The notes under the pieces: model-generated
What the model was told of the DNA's origin: nothing
Databases searched by the model: none
Seen by the model: the letters and a program-made list of their open reading frames with translations, nothing else
Shown here: piece by piece, positions 7,338 to 15,999 of the stretch
Layout of the letters: each line of letters starts with the position of its first letter
How positions within the stretch are numbered: the stretch's first letter is position 1
Made by a program: the position numbers and the translations under genes
Assembly: GCF_000350225.1 (NCBI RefSeq)
Contig: NW_005178540.1
Location: forward strand, 8,788 to 33,925
From: Chondrus crispus
Taxonomy: Eukaryota > Rhodophyta > Florideophyceae > Gigartinales > Gigartinaceae
Direction: 5' to 3'
Length of the DNA stretch: 25,138 nt

Positions 7338-10235
7338 ATGCCATATTTTTCCATTCTTCCGCAGCCTTCTGTACGCAAAAACTGCGTTGTCGTACGTGAC
7401 CGGCAACTTCTACCGCAGGTATGGTCCCAATCGCATGCTTTACGCCTAATTCACGCTGATTGGCAGTTTAACGAGTCCCTTCTTTGTGTTTCTAACTTTT
7501 TATTGGCGCTACGGCGTAGCAGGGGAAGAGGCATGCCAGTGCGAGTTGGTAATTTTCCAATTGTTGTGGTACTTGTTGGCTTCCTACGCTTACGAACGGA
7601 GGAGGTGGAGGTGGATGTCTCGAGGGTGCGACGGACTTCCCGGGAGATGGACATGGGCGGTGCCTGTGGTGGGGGCAATCGGAAGGGTATAAGATCGGAG
7701 CGAAAATCGGGAGGAGCTGGGGATAGGGAGACAGAGGCCGCACCGGAGCCAGAGAAAGCCCCCGCAGGGACGCCGAAATTAGCAACGAAAATCTGTGGGG
7801 ATCACTGGTTCTATCAGGGGAAAACATCAGTGTTGGTACGACTGAGAATGAACACTCCTGTAGGTCGAGGCCGGAAGAGGCCAAATGTCAGAGCTATGCA
7901 CCACTTGGTCAAAAAACGGCAGAAGAAAAGGACCCACTCCGACGCAGACGTAGAACGGGGAATGCCCTTGAGGAGGAGGAGGGACCGCGCGAGAAAAAGA
8001 GTCAAACCAGTTTCTGCTGGTCTGTGCGAAAATGACGGGGCCGAGCACGGGCACGAACATGGAAGCGAATTGGAAGCAGAAGCAAGGGCATCGAAAGCTC
8101 CCGCCTCCCCAGTATGGGAGAATCAGAATTGCGGAGATCAGGAAGAAGAAAGGTCTAATACTCGCCTCCTTCGTTCGTCGTCCCTGGTCGACGGTCAGGC
8201 TAGCCATGTAGTTGCCACCAAAATCACCCCCCCTGCCAAGACGAAGAACATCCCACCCACGTATTCGGCACACACAGAACATGTCCTCCGTGGCTGCGGC
8301 GGTGTACGAGCTGAGAGCAAAGAGGAGTCGGATGGCGCCGTAACGGAGAGTGATGGAGACGAGAAGCCAGCAAAATCGATTCCCAGTCTCAGCAGTGACA
8401 GTTCGAGAAGCCTCAGCGTCAGCATCAGCAGCAGTCTAGGTGATGACGAGGAAATTGAGCCTATTCTATTGCCTGGAGATGGGACACTGGTTTATGACTC
8501 AGGACAGGATCCTGATTTCGTAGTTCATTCTGACGACAACGAACAGGACAGTGAGTACATTAATGAGGCCGTGGATGCCGGAGAAAGGGGAGTGGAAGCG
8601 AGAGAAGAGGAGTTTGACGATGACGCGGAGAGTGCGTCTGAATATGTTGACATTGGAAATGGGAATGACGGCAGCAGAGGCAGCAAAAAGAACCGAGGGG
8701 AACATCCCCCTCTGCTTTCCACTCCATCAGGTCCGGGATGTAGTCAACGTGAAGCTGTAGAAGACGGCGATCTAGATCTGGTGCAGCGTTTCCAGAATGA
8801 TGGGGATCGGGATGAGGGTGCTGATGATTTAGATTTGCATCAGGATAACCTAGGATTCGACGTCGCGCTCATTGACTACTCGCATGTGTCTAGACGTCTA
8901 CAAGAAATGATCAGAGAGAGGAATTTGTCGACGAGAAAGTGTCCAAAAAAACCAGAAAAGCGGAGATTGTGCCGCAACATGCCTGTGGAGGAAAGCCACA
9001 AGTGTGACCAAAGCGTGCAAGAGCTGTGGGTGCAAGCAGTACGGCGTCTTCATGAGCGCTGTCCTGAATTTTTTACGTCCAGGGAGGCCAGGCTCGAGGA
9101 GGAGGCTACAGCTAGAAAAGGCAAACCAGCTTATTCGTCGGTCCCAGTTAACCAATTCAACAACTGCGACGTACAGAGCATTTTCATCACAGAGTACGAT
9201 CGCAAGGTCAAGCATGGGGGGAGCTACAGTAGTTATCTCCAGCTTGTTACTGTCGCCGGCCAATATTTACGGCTGTGCGTCGTACTCGGCTTGACTACAG
9301 TTGGTAAGTTGTGGGAAAAAGGGCAGCTTTTTTCTGCCATTGGCGACATGCAGACCGTAGATCTATTTCTGGCACACTACGATGCGAGAGCGGAGTGCAA
9401 CACAGTAATGACTAAGGCGTTGCATCTGCGAAAAATCGCAGAGCACGCAAAGCTTTACTTCATGGACGGAGATAGAACGTCTTTTGCAAATGCCGAACGC
9501 GCTCGAGTGAAGCTTCAAAAAATTTTCAACGCTCAAAAAGCACTCGGACGATCGCTGGCGACACGCAAGAAGCAGATGGAGGAGAGATGTGCAGAGGGTT
9601 CCATTTTCTCGCCGGAAGACTTTGAGAAATGCTACAAATTAGTGCGGAAATCGCTTGATGGGGTCATGCAGTCTTACATTCAGGTGCAAGAAAACGGGAG
9701 CAGAAACTCGGCAGCGGAAGCTTTGGCTATTGTAGAGCGACCCGACGTCATCCGAAAGTGGTTTATGAATTTTATGCTGCTGCTTCTGTTCGCTGCTGGA
9801 GGACAGAGGCCTCAGACGTATACAAAGCTACAAGCACCGAGTGCAGGGGAGTTGCGAGATATGAAGGAACAGGCGGCTCGAATGCCGTTTTTCGAAGTGA
9901 AGACACTTTTTGAGAAAACGAGGCGGTCTCTGGATATGCCAAACGTATTGGTGCCAGCTCATGCTATTAAGTATTTTGACTTTCATGTCAGTGTGATGAG
10001 GAACGTAGTGCTCCGCCGAGCAGAAGTGGAGGAATCAGATTTTATGGATAGGCCTCTACTGATGCATACAGAGTATGGAACCGAGCTGAAAAGCACGCAG
10101 GTGATATCTTGTCTCCGGTCCTTTTTAACCTACAACGTTCCCGAGATGAAGTCAATCACAGTCATGGCGCTTAGAAGCAGCTACGGGACCATGACCATGC
10201 GTGCGTTTCGAGAGAAAAGGATTTCCGCGGCATGA
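7338..10235 (+). CDS. Crypton-like tyrosine recombinase, main frame
   Basis: This is a 965-codon frame. Residues 1 to about 510 are low-complexity and probably disordered, with basic runs then Asp/Glu/Ser-rich stretches (about 330-500). From about 520 the protein looks folded: a helical region (about 540-780) suits the core-binding domain of a tyrosine recombinase. FAAGGQRPQTYTKLQ then supplies the first catalytic arginine (Arg824, RxxTxxxL-like), and VMALRSSYGT matches box II (HxxRH..GT) with Arg946. The histidine three residues before that arginine is Met here. The frame then stops, and the rest of box II and the nucleophilic tyrosine continue in the -1 frame (next entry). No reverse transcriptase is nearby, which favours a Crypton-type DNA element over a DIRS-type retroelement. 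The start is uncertain: another ATG at 7330 opens a 39-codon frame overlapping this one, and a later Met near 7647 is also possible. Confidence 0.7.
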   Translation: MPYFSILPQPSVRKNCVVVRDRQLLPQVWSQSHALRLIHADWQFNESLLCVSNFLLALRRSRGRGMPVRVGNFPIVVVLVGFLRLRTEEVEVDVSRVRRTSREMDMGGACGGGNRKGIRSERKSGGAGDRETEAAPEPEKAPAGTPKLATKICGDHWFYQGKTSVLVRLRMNTPVGRGRKRPNVRAMHHLVKKRQKKRTHSDADVERGMPLRRRRDRARKRVKPVSAGLCENDGAEHGHEHGSELEAEARASKAPASPVWENQNCGDQEEERSNTRLLRSSSLVDGQASHVVATKITPPAKTKNIPPTYSAHTEHVLRGCGGVRAESKEESDGAVTESDGDEKPAKSIPSLSSDSSRSLSVSISSSLGDDEEIEPILLPGDGTLVYDSGQDPDFVVHSDDNEQDSEYINEAVDAGERGVEAREEEFDDDAESASEYVDIGNGNDGSRGSKKNRGEHPPLLSTPSGPGCSQREAVEDGDLDLVQRFQNDGDRDEGADDLDLHQDNLGFDVALIDYSHVSRRLQEMIRERNLSTRKCPKKPEKRRLCRNMPVEESHKCDQSVQELWVQAVRRLHERCPEFFTSREARLEEEATARKGKPAYSSVPVNQFNNCDVQSIFITEYDRKVKHGGSYSSYLQLVTVAGQYLRLCVVLGLTTVGKLWEKGQLFSAIGDMQTVDLFLAHYDARAECNTVMTKALHLRKIAEHAKLYFMDGDRTSFANAERARVKLQKIFNAQKALGRSLATRKKQMEERCAEGSIFSPEDFEKCYKLVRKSLDGVMQSYIQVQENGSRNSAAEALAIVERPDVIRKWFMNFMLLLLFAAGGQRPQTYTKLQAPSAGELRDMKEQAARMPFFEVKTLFEKTRRSLDMPNVLVPAHAIKYFDFHVSVMRNVVLRRAEVEESDFMDRPLLMHTEYGTELKSTQVISCLRSFLTYNVPEMKSITVMALRSSYGTMTMRAFREKRISAA

Positions 10236-10471
10236 GCGAGAATGCCTTCCTCGGCATACTGGCAAAGTACATGAACACGTCGCCAGAGCAGCTGATGACT
10301 ACGTATATTGGAATTGACAGGTCGGACTTCGAATCGTCCGCCCGCGAACTTGTAAGGGTTCTTGACTTCGACAACGATAGCTCAGAAGAGGATTCAGGAC
10401 GGGGCAGGGGGACTTCAACCCGCACAGAAAACAGTCGTAGAATGTCTTACGAAAACGTATTGGGTCTGTAG
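10232..10471 (+). CDS. Tyrosine recombinase C-terminal segment, -1 frame
   Basis: This open frame overlaps the end of the main recombinase frame and completes its catalytic domain. Read back a few codons it gives KDFRGMSENAFLGILAKYMN, then TSPEQLMTTYIGID; the LAKYMNTS...TTY spacing matches the LGHxS...T..Y end of tyrosine recombinases, making Tyr25 of this segment (codon 10304-10306) the probable nucleophile. An acidic/Ser tail follows. A shift of -1 around 10211-10222 (GAGAAAAGG) would join the two frames. I cannot tell whether this is a mutation, an assembly error or true frameshifting. No canonical slippery heptamer is present, and no usable GT-AG intron is visible. The ATG at 10232 is probably not a real start. 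Confidence 0.65.
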   Translation: MSENAFLGILAKYMNTSPEQLMTTYIGIDRSDFESSARELVRVLDFDNDSSEEDSGRGRGTSTRTENSRRMSYENVLGL

Positions 10472-10553
10472 AGGTATAGTTGCGTGTGGGAAGGGGGCGG
10501 CGTCATTGGAAATTGAGCTCAAATTGGTCTGCATGCGCTTTTCATGTTGAATG

Positions 10554-10559
10554 AATAAA
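10554..10559 (+). terminator. AATAAA polyadenylation signal of recombinase gene
   Basis: AATAAA lies 83 bases after the stop of the -1 frame segment, in a suitable place for the 3' end of the recombinase transcript. This supports a single transcription unit over 7338-10550. Confidence 0.5.
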
Positions 10560-10606
10560 GAAATCCGGACAGGACGGGACACGAAAACAAAGTCGAAAGT
10601 CTAGCG

Positions 10607-10932
10607 ATGGCGGCCATGGCTGCGGCATCTCACAGCCGAGGTAAGGATAGATCTGTTGATTCGGCGTGAAGTCGCGGTCGGGTGTTGGACACGTTCTATT
10701 TGTTTGGCAGAGGCGTCTGATGCTATCATGATGTGAGCGACAGCGAGCGGTGGCGTGGGTGGCGTGGCGAAGAGGTCTTAACAGCCGGCGGGCGTCGTGC
10801 CACGGCTTTGACGGCGTGACAGGACGCGAGATAAGACGCGAGAAAGGGGCAGACGGAGTGTGGAGTCTAGAGTCAGGTGCGGAGAGAGAATTACAAGTGC
10901 CGGCCAGTTGGGAGACTGCGTGTCAAATGTAG
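10607..10932 (+). other. Possible small spliced gene (candidate exons)
   Basis: ATG 10607 opens an Ala-rich start (MAAMAAASHSR) that meets a near-perfect donor, GAG|GTAAGG, at 10640/10641. A good acceptor, TTGTTTGGCAG, ends at 10710. The short exon after it reaches a GTGAGC donor near 10733, and a CTTAACAG acceptor follows near 10784. Joining these pieces keeps one frame open into an Arg/Glu/Gly-rich frame ending at 10932. No family is recognised and the exons are very short, so this is a hypothesis only. The 3' end overlaps the left edge of the segmental duplication. Confidence 0.2.
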
Positions 10933-11041
10933 AGTGGAATTATGGGAGTTGCGAATGACAACAGCAGCGGCAAGTCTGGTCGGACCATCACAGAGGGCCA
11001 GTCGTGGGTAATGGCTCAGAGCAGCGAAGCCATTATCTCGA

Positions 11042-11545
11042 GTGATGGCTCGATTGTTTTCTGAAATGGATGAGGACATCAGAGGGGGCAGGGACTCAAT
11101 GAAGAATCTACAAGACGACATTGACAACAAATCTTGGGCGTTGAAACGCGAAAAAGAAGCAGCCTTCGTCACGATTTGTACTTGCTGTGTTATCTGTCAA
11201 TCTCACCAAGATCCGATCCGTCATCCACCATCGCTCGCCACTTGGACCTTGTCGGAGCGAACTGATACCATAACCCCTACTTCGCCGTTGCAGCATTATA
11301 GACTGGCGATGGCACCCCACGCCTATAAAACTCTGTGGATGTTCGCTCGCGGTCCCGCCCACGTGCTGAACAAGTCCGCTTGGGTTCGGATTTGCCTTCA
11401 AGCGTATGCGATGATTCCGCTCCACCAGCTCTCAAAGTGTGGCCGCTCCACCGATGGATCCTTGAACATCTTCAGCGGCCGTGGATGTGCTGCAATTGTT
11501 CGGAGGGGGGCATGGAAGTCTGCGTACGATTCTGACAACACTTAG
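11042..11545 (+). other. Unassigned open frame, weakly protein-like start
   Basis: The first part (ATG 11045) reads as a charged helical peptide (RLFSEMDEDIRGG, then further Lys/Asp-rich residues), but the rest of the 167 codons has unremarkable composition. A TAA at 11009 closes the frame upstream. It could be an exon of the candidate spliced gene just upstream or chance. A TATA-like CCTATAAAA lies at about 11322. Confidence 0.15.
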
Positions 11546-12111
11546 GCGAAATGTTGCTCTTCTATGACTGATCGAGGGCGGACGGCGGGGTCAGCATGGT
11601 GTTTGAGCTGGCGTGATATGGGGAAGAAAGAGGAGGTGCGGGCGCGGGGGTCGGGTGTGGGGGGAGGATTATGTTTGGGTGGTGGGGGTAGGGAGCGGGG
11701 ATGGGTACCAAGGAGATACAAAGGGAGGGCGGAACGGGTGAAGATGGAGGTTTTTTCTTTTTTCGTTTCGACAGGACAGAGGGAGGTGACGTCGTGGGAC
11801 GGAGGAGCAAGCTTGGGGAATGGTAGGAAGGGGTCAGGCTGCACGCGGTGCAAATCTCAACGAAGTCGTGCAGCACGTCCTTTGGACGAGCCTGCATGCT
11901 CTTCACATAACACGCTCCCCGCGGTCACGAGCAAGTAGAGCCTAGGGATTATATACGAGCTGAGTCTCCCGGACGCGCTCGTGCACAGATCGTCGCAGAT
12001 AGGGGCGCCTGGGCGCGCGCTCTCCATGACGCCATGACGAACATTTCTCTCTCGCGGGCTGTCCGTGTGCAGCGCGCGGCACAGGCGCTGCGGGATGTGA
12101 TTTATTTCTGT
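11546..12111. other. G-run-rich stretch, no recognised gene
   Basis: Between about 11615 and 11720 the plus strand carries many runs of three to six Gs, which suit G-quadruplexes, and strong purine asymmetry. Open frames exist on both strands (plus 11564-11938, minus 11542-11906) but are low-complexity translations of this skew. Confidence 0.4.
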
Positions 12112-12117
12112 AATAAA
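12112..12117 (+). terminator. AATAAA signal, gene unassigned
   Basis: AATAAA sits in a short AT-rich patch after GC-rich DNA. It would fit the 3' end of a plus-strand transcript from 10600-12100, if one exists. Confidence 0.2.
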
Positions 12118-12300
12118 GTTATTTATATTCATAGATCAGTATTAGGACTCGGGCATACGTGCCACGCCGCATGGGCGTGTGGTAAAAGTGAACCGCGGGC
12201 GCTCAGCGAGAGATTCCTTCTTTCGACGATTCAGTTGTCTTTCGACGAGTTATCCAGCGTCGAGGTGATGTTCAAGCCGTAATCAGCCGGTCATAGATCG

Positions 12301-12756
12301 TCAATTAGGTACCATCTGCTGCTGTGCGACGCGTGATAAGTGCGGCAGTCGGGAAGGATAGGAAAAGAGCATATGGGCCGCAATGGAAAAGAGGTACTGC
12401 TTCTGAGCATACCGTGGCCAAGAACGAGTGTACGAAAGTGCTATGGCAGTGGTGGATGTGGAGTGAGGATATGCCAAGAGCCGCGAATGGCGGAGAGATT
12501 TGACATCTGAGGCATGCGTTCGAAGGACAAGACGATTCTGTAAGAGGAGGGTTGAGGAAGCTGACGAGGCTGAGGTGCGGCCAGAGATGGCATGCTCCGC
12601 TAAAGCGCAGATCCACTGACCGGATGCTACCGCTTCAATAGTTTTGTACGAGGGTAGAAACATGTCTGTTTTTGCGAATGTGGCAGGGATTCTGAATATA
12701 CTTGTAGGGGAGAGCGCAAGAAGGATGGCTTTGCGAATACCGCCGGCATGCAACAC
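12301..12756 (-). other. Unrecognised minus-strand open frame
   Basis: A 151-codon frame of ordinary composition. About its first 50 residues are also encoded in the duplicate (minus 17772-18014), where two substitutions (CTT to CTC twice, in AILLAL) are both synonymous in this frame. That is a faint hint of coding, far too little for a claim. Confidence 0.15.
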
Positions 12757-13395
12757 CCGTAATTAGCGGGAAGAGTTGCCCTTGCTCATGCTCATTAATG
12801 GCCCGCCGTCCACGTCCATCTCTACAATCCCCACTGCGCCCCTCTCAAGCTGCCCCCTAACGGCACGTTGCTCCGACGTGCATCCGAGCTGCCCCTGCTC
12901 TCCGAAATTGATAGCAACAAATCGATGGCGACCTGAAAGCATCCCTGACCTGCATCACGGCGAGCTCGGCGGCGAGCTCCAGCGGGCACATAGAAATCGG
13001 AAAGCAGGCGGCTGTGGCCCGGAGAGCATTCCCCGCTTGCTCCCCGACTGCACGGAGACAACGAGGCAATGGGTGTAGTGCAGAAACGCGCGAGGCGCGA
13101 CCACCATCCGCGGTCAACTGGAGGGTCACGCACGGATAGGCGAATGTGTAGAATGAAGCGGACACGCGCGGGAGTTTGAAGGTAAAGCGGTAGGCAAGCG
13201 GTGAAGGTGGAACGGCGCGGCTCTGGGAAGGTGTATGCAGAACTGGCCCGTGCTCATACAATCTGCCTCTCACGGGGAACAGTTCCTCGCTCGCCCCCCT
13301 CATCCCCCCAACCGAGTGAATCATATAGTAACGAACCGCTCTGCGCCTTAGCGAACCCTTTTCCCCCACCCACACCGTCGTCCATAGCCCCGCTC

Positions 13396-13403
13396 TTTAT
13401 AAA
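13396..13403 (+). promoter_or_regulatory. TATA box of the GATA-type gene
   Basis: TTTATAAA lies 127 bases before the ATG at 13523. A C/T-rich stretch (about 13425-13500), including a T9 tract, lies between and is a plausible start and 5' UTR. The same element is kept in copy 2 at 18653-18660. Confidence 0.6.
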
Positions 13404-13522
13404 CAGCCAACCCCGCCGTACTAGCTTTCGTTCCTCTCCCCTCCTCACCCTTCCTCCCGACGCTCATCATGTCATCTTGACTCCTTTTTTTTTTCGTTCT
13501 ACGATACCACCAACTCTCCAAC

Positions 13523-14941
13523 ATGTTTCCCACCGCCTCCCCCCAAACACCGTTCTTCTCTATCGGTTGCCCTACAGAGCCTCCCCCAAACTCCCTCGAC
13601 GCTTCCGTTGCTCGCTTCACTCCTCCCGCTCCAAAACCTCTTACCCCCCCACCTGCTTGCAAGGGCCGCTCCAAGCGCAAGCCCAAAGGGATCATTCGCG
13701 TTGTACCCGATGGAACCCCTTGGACTTGTGCCAGGTGCAAAACCATCATCACCCCCGTCCGCCGTAGGGGATCGGGCGGCGTTGCAACGCTTTGCAACGT
13801 GTGCGGCTTGCGCCGCTCCAAAAATATCCGCGCCGCCCTCGAAGGGGGTATTTCCAAGAAGCGCGGGAAGAACGGGCCCAACGCCAAGGTCAAATCGAAT
13901 GAACGCAAGGCAGTTGCGCAGAAAAAGACGTTCAAGAAGGCTGTTGCGCTGCAGCAACACCGACAAGATGTGCCAGTTGCCAACAATACGAAACAGCCTG
14001 GCCGCTTTGTTCACCATGGAAACGACCAACAACCGAATCAAAACACACCGGCGCTTCAGGAGCAGCCGGCCCGAGTCTCGCAGGCTGCTGGGCGTGTACA
14101 CTACGTCATTAAGGAGGAGCAATGCGCGACAGTGGAGCAGACTGCGTATGGCATAGCGCAGCACCAGCCTCCCGCGCATTGGGAAGCACAGTACCAGCCT
14201 CCATATGGTTCCCCGGAAGAGCAATCTCCAGCCTCGGACACTTCATATGAAACTTACGCTGTCAACGATCACAACATCCCGGTAGAGTATTTGCCGGTCA
14301 CCGCGCAGCACCAAGGGCGGGTTTATGGGGAGGCAATACAAGAGGAGCTCGCCGCAGCGGTCGGCTGGGAAGCCCAGAACAAATGCGTCCCTTGGCCGGT
14401 GGCAGGAGGCTACGCTCCCGATGGCCACATCACTGAAGGCGAGGGTGAAAGCCTACAGGGCAACGAAAATGGAGTATCACATCTATTTGGATCGATGACG
14501 TTGCACGCGAATGTGATGAGGACGCAGGAGATGCAGGGTGAGCATGAGGGCACGCTGGGCGATAGATATGAAGACCAAGTGTGTTCACCAGCACTCCCAT
14601 TGTCGATGAGCACGGAGAGCGACGAAGTGCTGGCGGCAATCGCTTGCGGGATGGAGGGTGCTTCGCACATGACGGATGCGCCATCTCTCCTACCGTCGGC
14701 GTCGGAGCCGATGGCAGCGGGGTTGCAGCGGTGTCTACAGAGCATCGCTGGACGAATTGCATCACAGGAACTGATGCTGCACCGCCTGAACGAGGTGCAG
14801 TTTCAACTACTCGCCGACGGGAACATTGGAGATGCGGTGTCACAGGCGCGCCGGGAGATTGCGGGGCTGAGGGACTACGGTCGTGATACGATAGAAGTGA
14901 TGAGGGGGTTTGCTACAGCTCTGCTTGGCGGAAGGGAGTGA
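13523..14941 (+). CDS. GATA-type zinc-finger transcription factor
   Basis: A 472-residue nuclear DNA-binding protein. Residues 1-55 are Pro-rich, ending in a basic patch (GRSKRKPKG). The finger follows: W67, C69-x2-C72, an 18-residue loop, C91-x2-C94 (CNVCG), then LRRSKN. This is the class IV C-x2-C-x18-C-x2-C arrangement of plant and fungal GATA factors. A Lys/Arg-rich tail (about 108-135) should finish DNA contact and serve as nuclear localisation signal. The middle (about 140-250) is Gln/Pro-rich and likely an activation region. The last 57 residues (about 416-472) look helical, possibly a coiled coil for dimerisation. The ATG sits behind a TATA box and pyrimidine-rich leader. There are no introns in the coding region. 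No clear AATAAA follows; a 10-bp-arm hairpin lies about 200 bases after the stop. A damaged duplicate lies 5 kb downstream. The target genes cannot be inferred. Confidence 0.85.
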   Translation: MFPTASPQTPFFSIGCPTEPPPNSLDASVARFTPPAPKPLTPPPACKGRSKRKPKGIIRVVPDGTPWTCARCKTIITPVRRRGSGGVATLCNVCGLRRSKNIRAALEGGISKKRGKNGPNAKVKSNERKAVAQKKTFKKAVALQQHRQDVPVANNTKQPGRFVHHGNDQQPNQNTPALQEQPARVSQAAGRVHYVIKEEQCATVEQTAYGIAQHQPPAHWEAQYQPPYGSPEEQSPASDTSYETYAVNDHNIPVEYLPVTAQHQGRVYGEAIQEELAAAVGWEAQNKCVPWPVAGGYAPDGHITEGEGESLQGNENGVSHLFGSMTLHANVMRTQEMQGEHEGTLGDRYEDQVCSPALPLSMSTESDEVLAAIACGMEGASHMTDAPSLLPSASEPMAAGLQRCLQSIAGRIASQELMLHRLNEVQFQLLADGNIGDAVSQARREIAGLRDYGRDTIEVMRGFATALLGGRE

Positions 14942-15137
14942 GACGTGGGACCAAAGTTGGAGGAAAAGGCTTTAGTTGTAAGTAATGCGTGCTCATCGTG
15001 TGTTTGTCGTTCAGTAAATTTTTTTTGCGTGTTTCAAAGTGTGCGAAACGGGTGGTGTCGGTAGAGTTTGAAGCGAGAGTGCAGATGCGGCCGTCGCCGC
15101 GCTACAGTACGAGCGAGATGGAAGGGTTCGACCTGAA

Positions 15138-15159
15138 CAGGTGGCGTTCACGCCACCTG
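15138..15159. repeat. Perfect 10-bp-arm hairpin
   Basis: CAGGTGGCGT and its exact complement ACGCCACCTG are separated by only TC. It lies about 200 bases after the GATA stop codon, so it may be in the 3' UTR. The identical structure is in copy 2 at 19898-19919. Confidence 0.8.
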
Positions 15160-15222
15160 CATAGAGCATCGCGAATGGGACATGGGCAACCTATCATTCG
15201 TAAGGCATGTGTGCGGGCAGCG

Positions 15223-15338
15223 AGCGGGACGCTGTATCGAGGGACGAGGGAGAAAGGAAAGGGTGGAAGAGGGACGGACGAGCGGGACGCTGTATCGAGG
15301 GACGAGGGAGAAAGGAAAGGGTGGAAGAGGGACGGACG
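15223..15338 (+). repeat. 58-bp exact tandem duplication
   Basis: AGCGGGACGCTGTATCGAGG recurs at 15223 and 15281, and the 58-bp unit appears identical in both copies. The same pair is present in copy 2 (19983-20098), so it predates the segmental duplication or was homogenised with it. Confidence 0.9.
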
Positions 15339-15747
15339 TGGGAGAAGAGTGTCTGAAGAGTGTCACGGGCACCTCATTGGCATGTTGGCTTGAATGTTTG
15401 AAGGTCATTGCAAGAGCGGATGCGAGATTTCAACGTCACAGGAGTGATGGAAAAACTTGGACAAAGACGAGAAGAACGATAGAACGATACTGGTACAGTT
15501 GCATACATATCATATATACATACCGATCATAAGGCCAAAAGCCTCCCAGTGCTCCGTGGGGGAGGTTTCGACGGCTAGGTACAAAAAATCGCTGACGCGT
15601 CTCTCATCTTGTCAGACTTCGAATAATTGAACAACTGAAGGGGGGTTGCCCTACATTTTGGACAACGCCAAAATAGCTCGGATATGCAAATTATTTGAAA
15701 ACAACCGTATGGGGAAGGTGGGGGGGCGCAGCGGCCGCGAGGAAGGG

Positions 15748-15997
15748 CGCGGCTCTACAGCGCTGGGAGGGGCCAGCTGTGGACGCGGAGTCGTGCGGTG
15801 TGACGCCCGCGTGTCGACGGCGCGAGCGCGTGCCATAGACTCACGATGCAGCGGGCGTCACGGGGTGGGGCGCGACTCTACAGCGCTGGGAGGGGCCGGC
15901 TGTGGACGCGGAGTCGTGCGGTGTGACGCGCACGTGTTGACAGCACGAGCGTGAGTCATAGGCTCACGGCGCAACGGGCGTCACGGGGTGGGGCGCG
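15748..15997 (+). repeat. 123-bp tandem duplication
   Basis: Two GC-rich units of about 123 bp, with CTCTACAGCGCTGGGAGG at 15753 and 15876 and GGCGTCACGGGGTGGGGCGC at each end. They differ by several substitutions. The pair recurs in copy 2 at about 20508-20757. Confidence 0.9.
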
Positions 15998-15999
15998 AA

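Noticed and set aside
7451..8722. Several minus-strand frames opposite the recombinase N-terminus
   Set aside because: They are shadows of the purine-rich, low-complexity coding strand, with Ser/Pro-rich translations and no motifs.
10994..12610. Segment missing from copy 2 read as a spliced-out intron (retrocopy)
   Set aside because: The edges do not allow GT-AG placement even with the CAG ambiguity, and flanking non-transcribed DNA is duplicated too.
14243..14843. Minus-strand and +1 frames within the GATA gene, also present in copy 2
   Set aside because: They are identical between copies only because the DNA is identical there; the GATA frame explains the region.
15541..15570. GCCTCCC...GGGAGG stem as a rho-type terminator or structural RNA
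   Set aside because: Only six pairs with a 12-base loop, and no family features.
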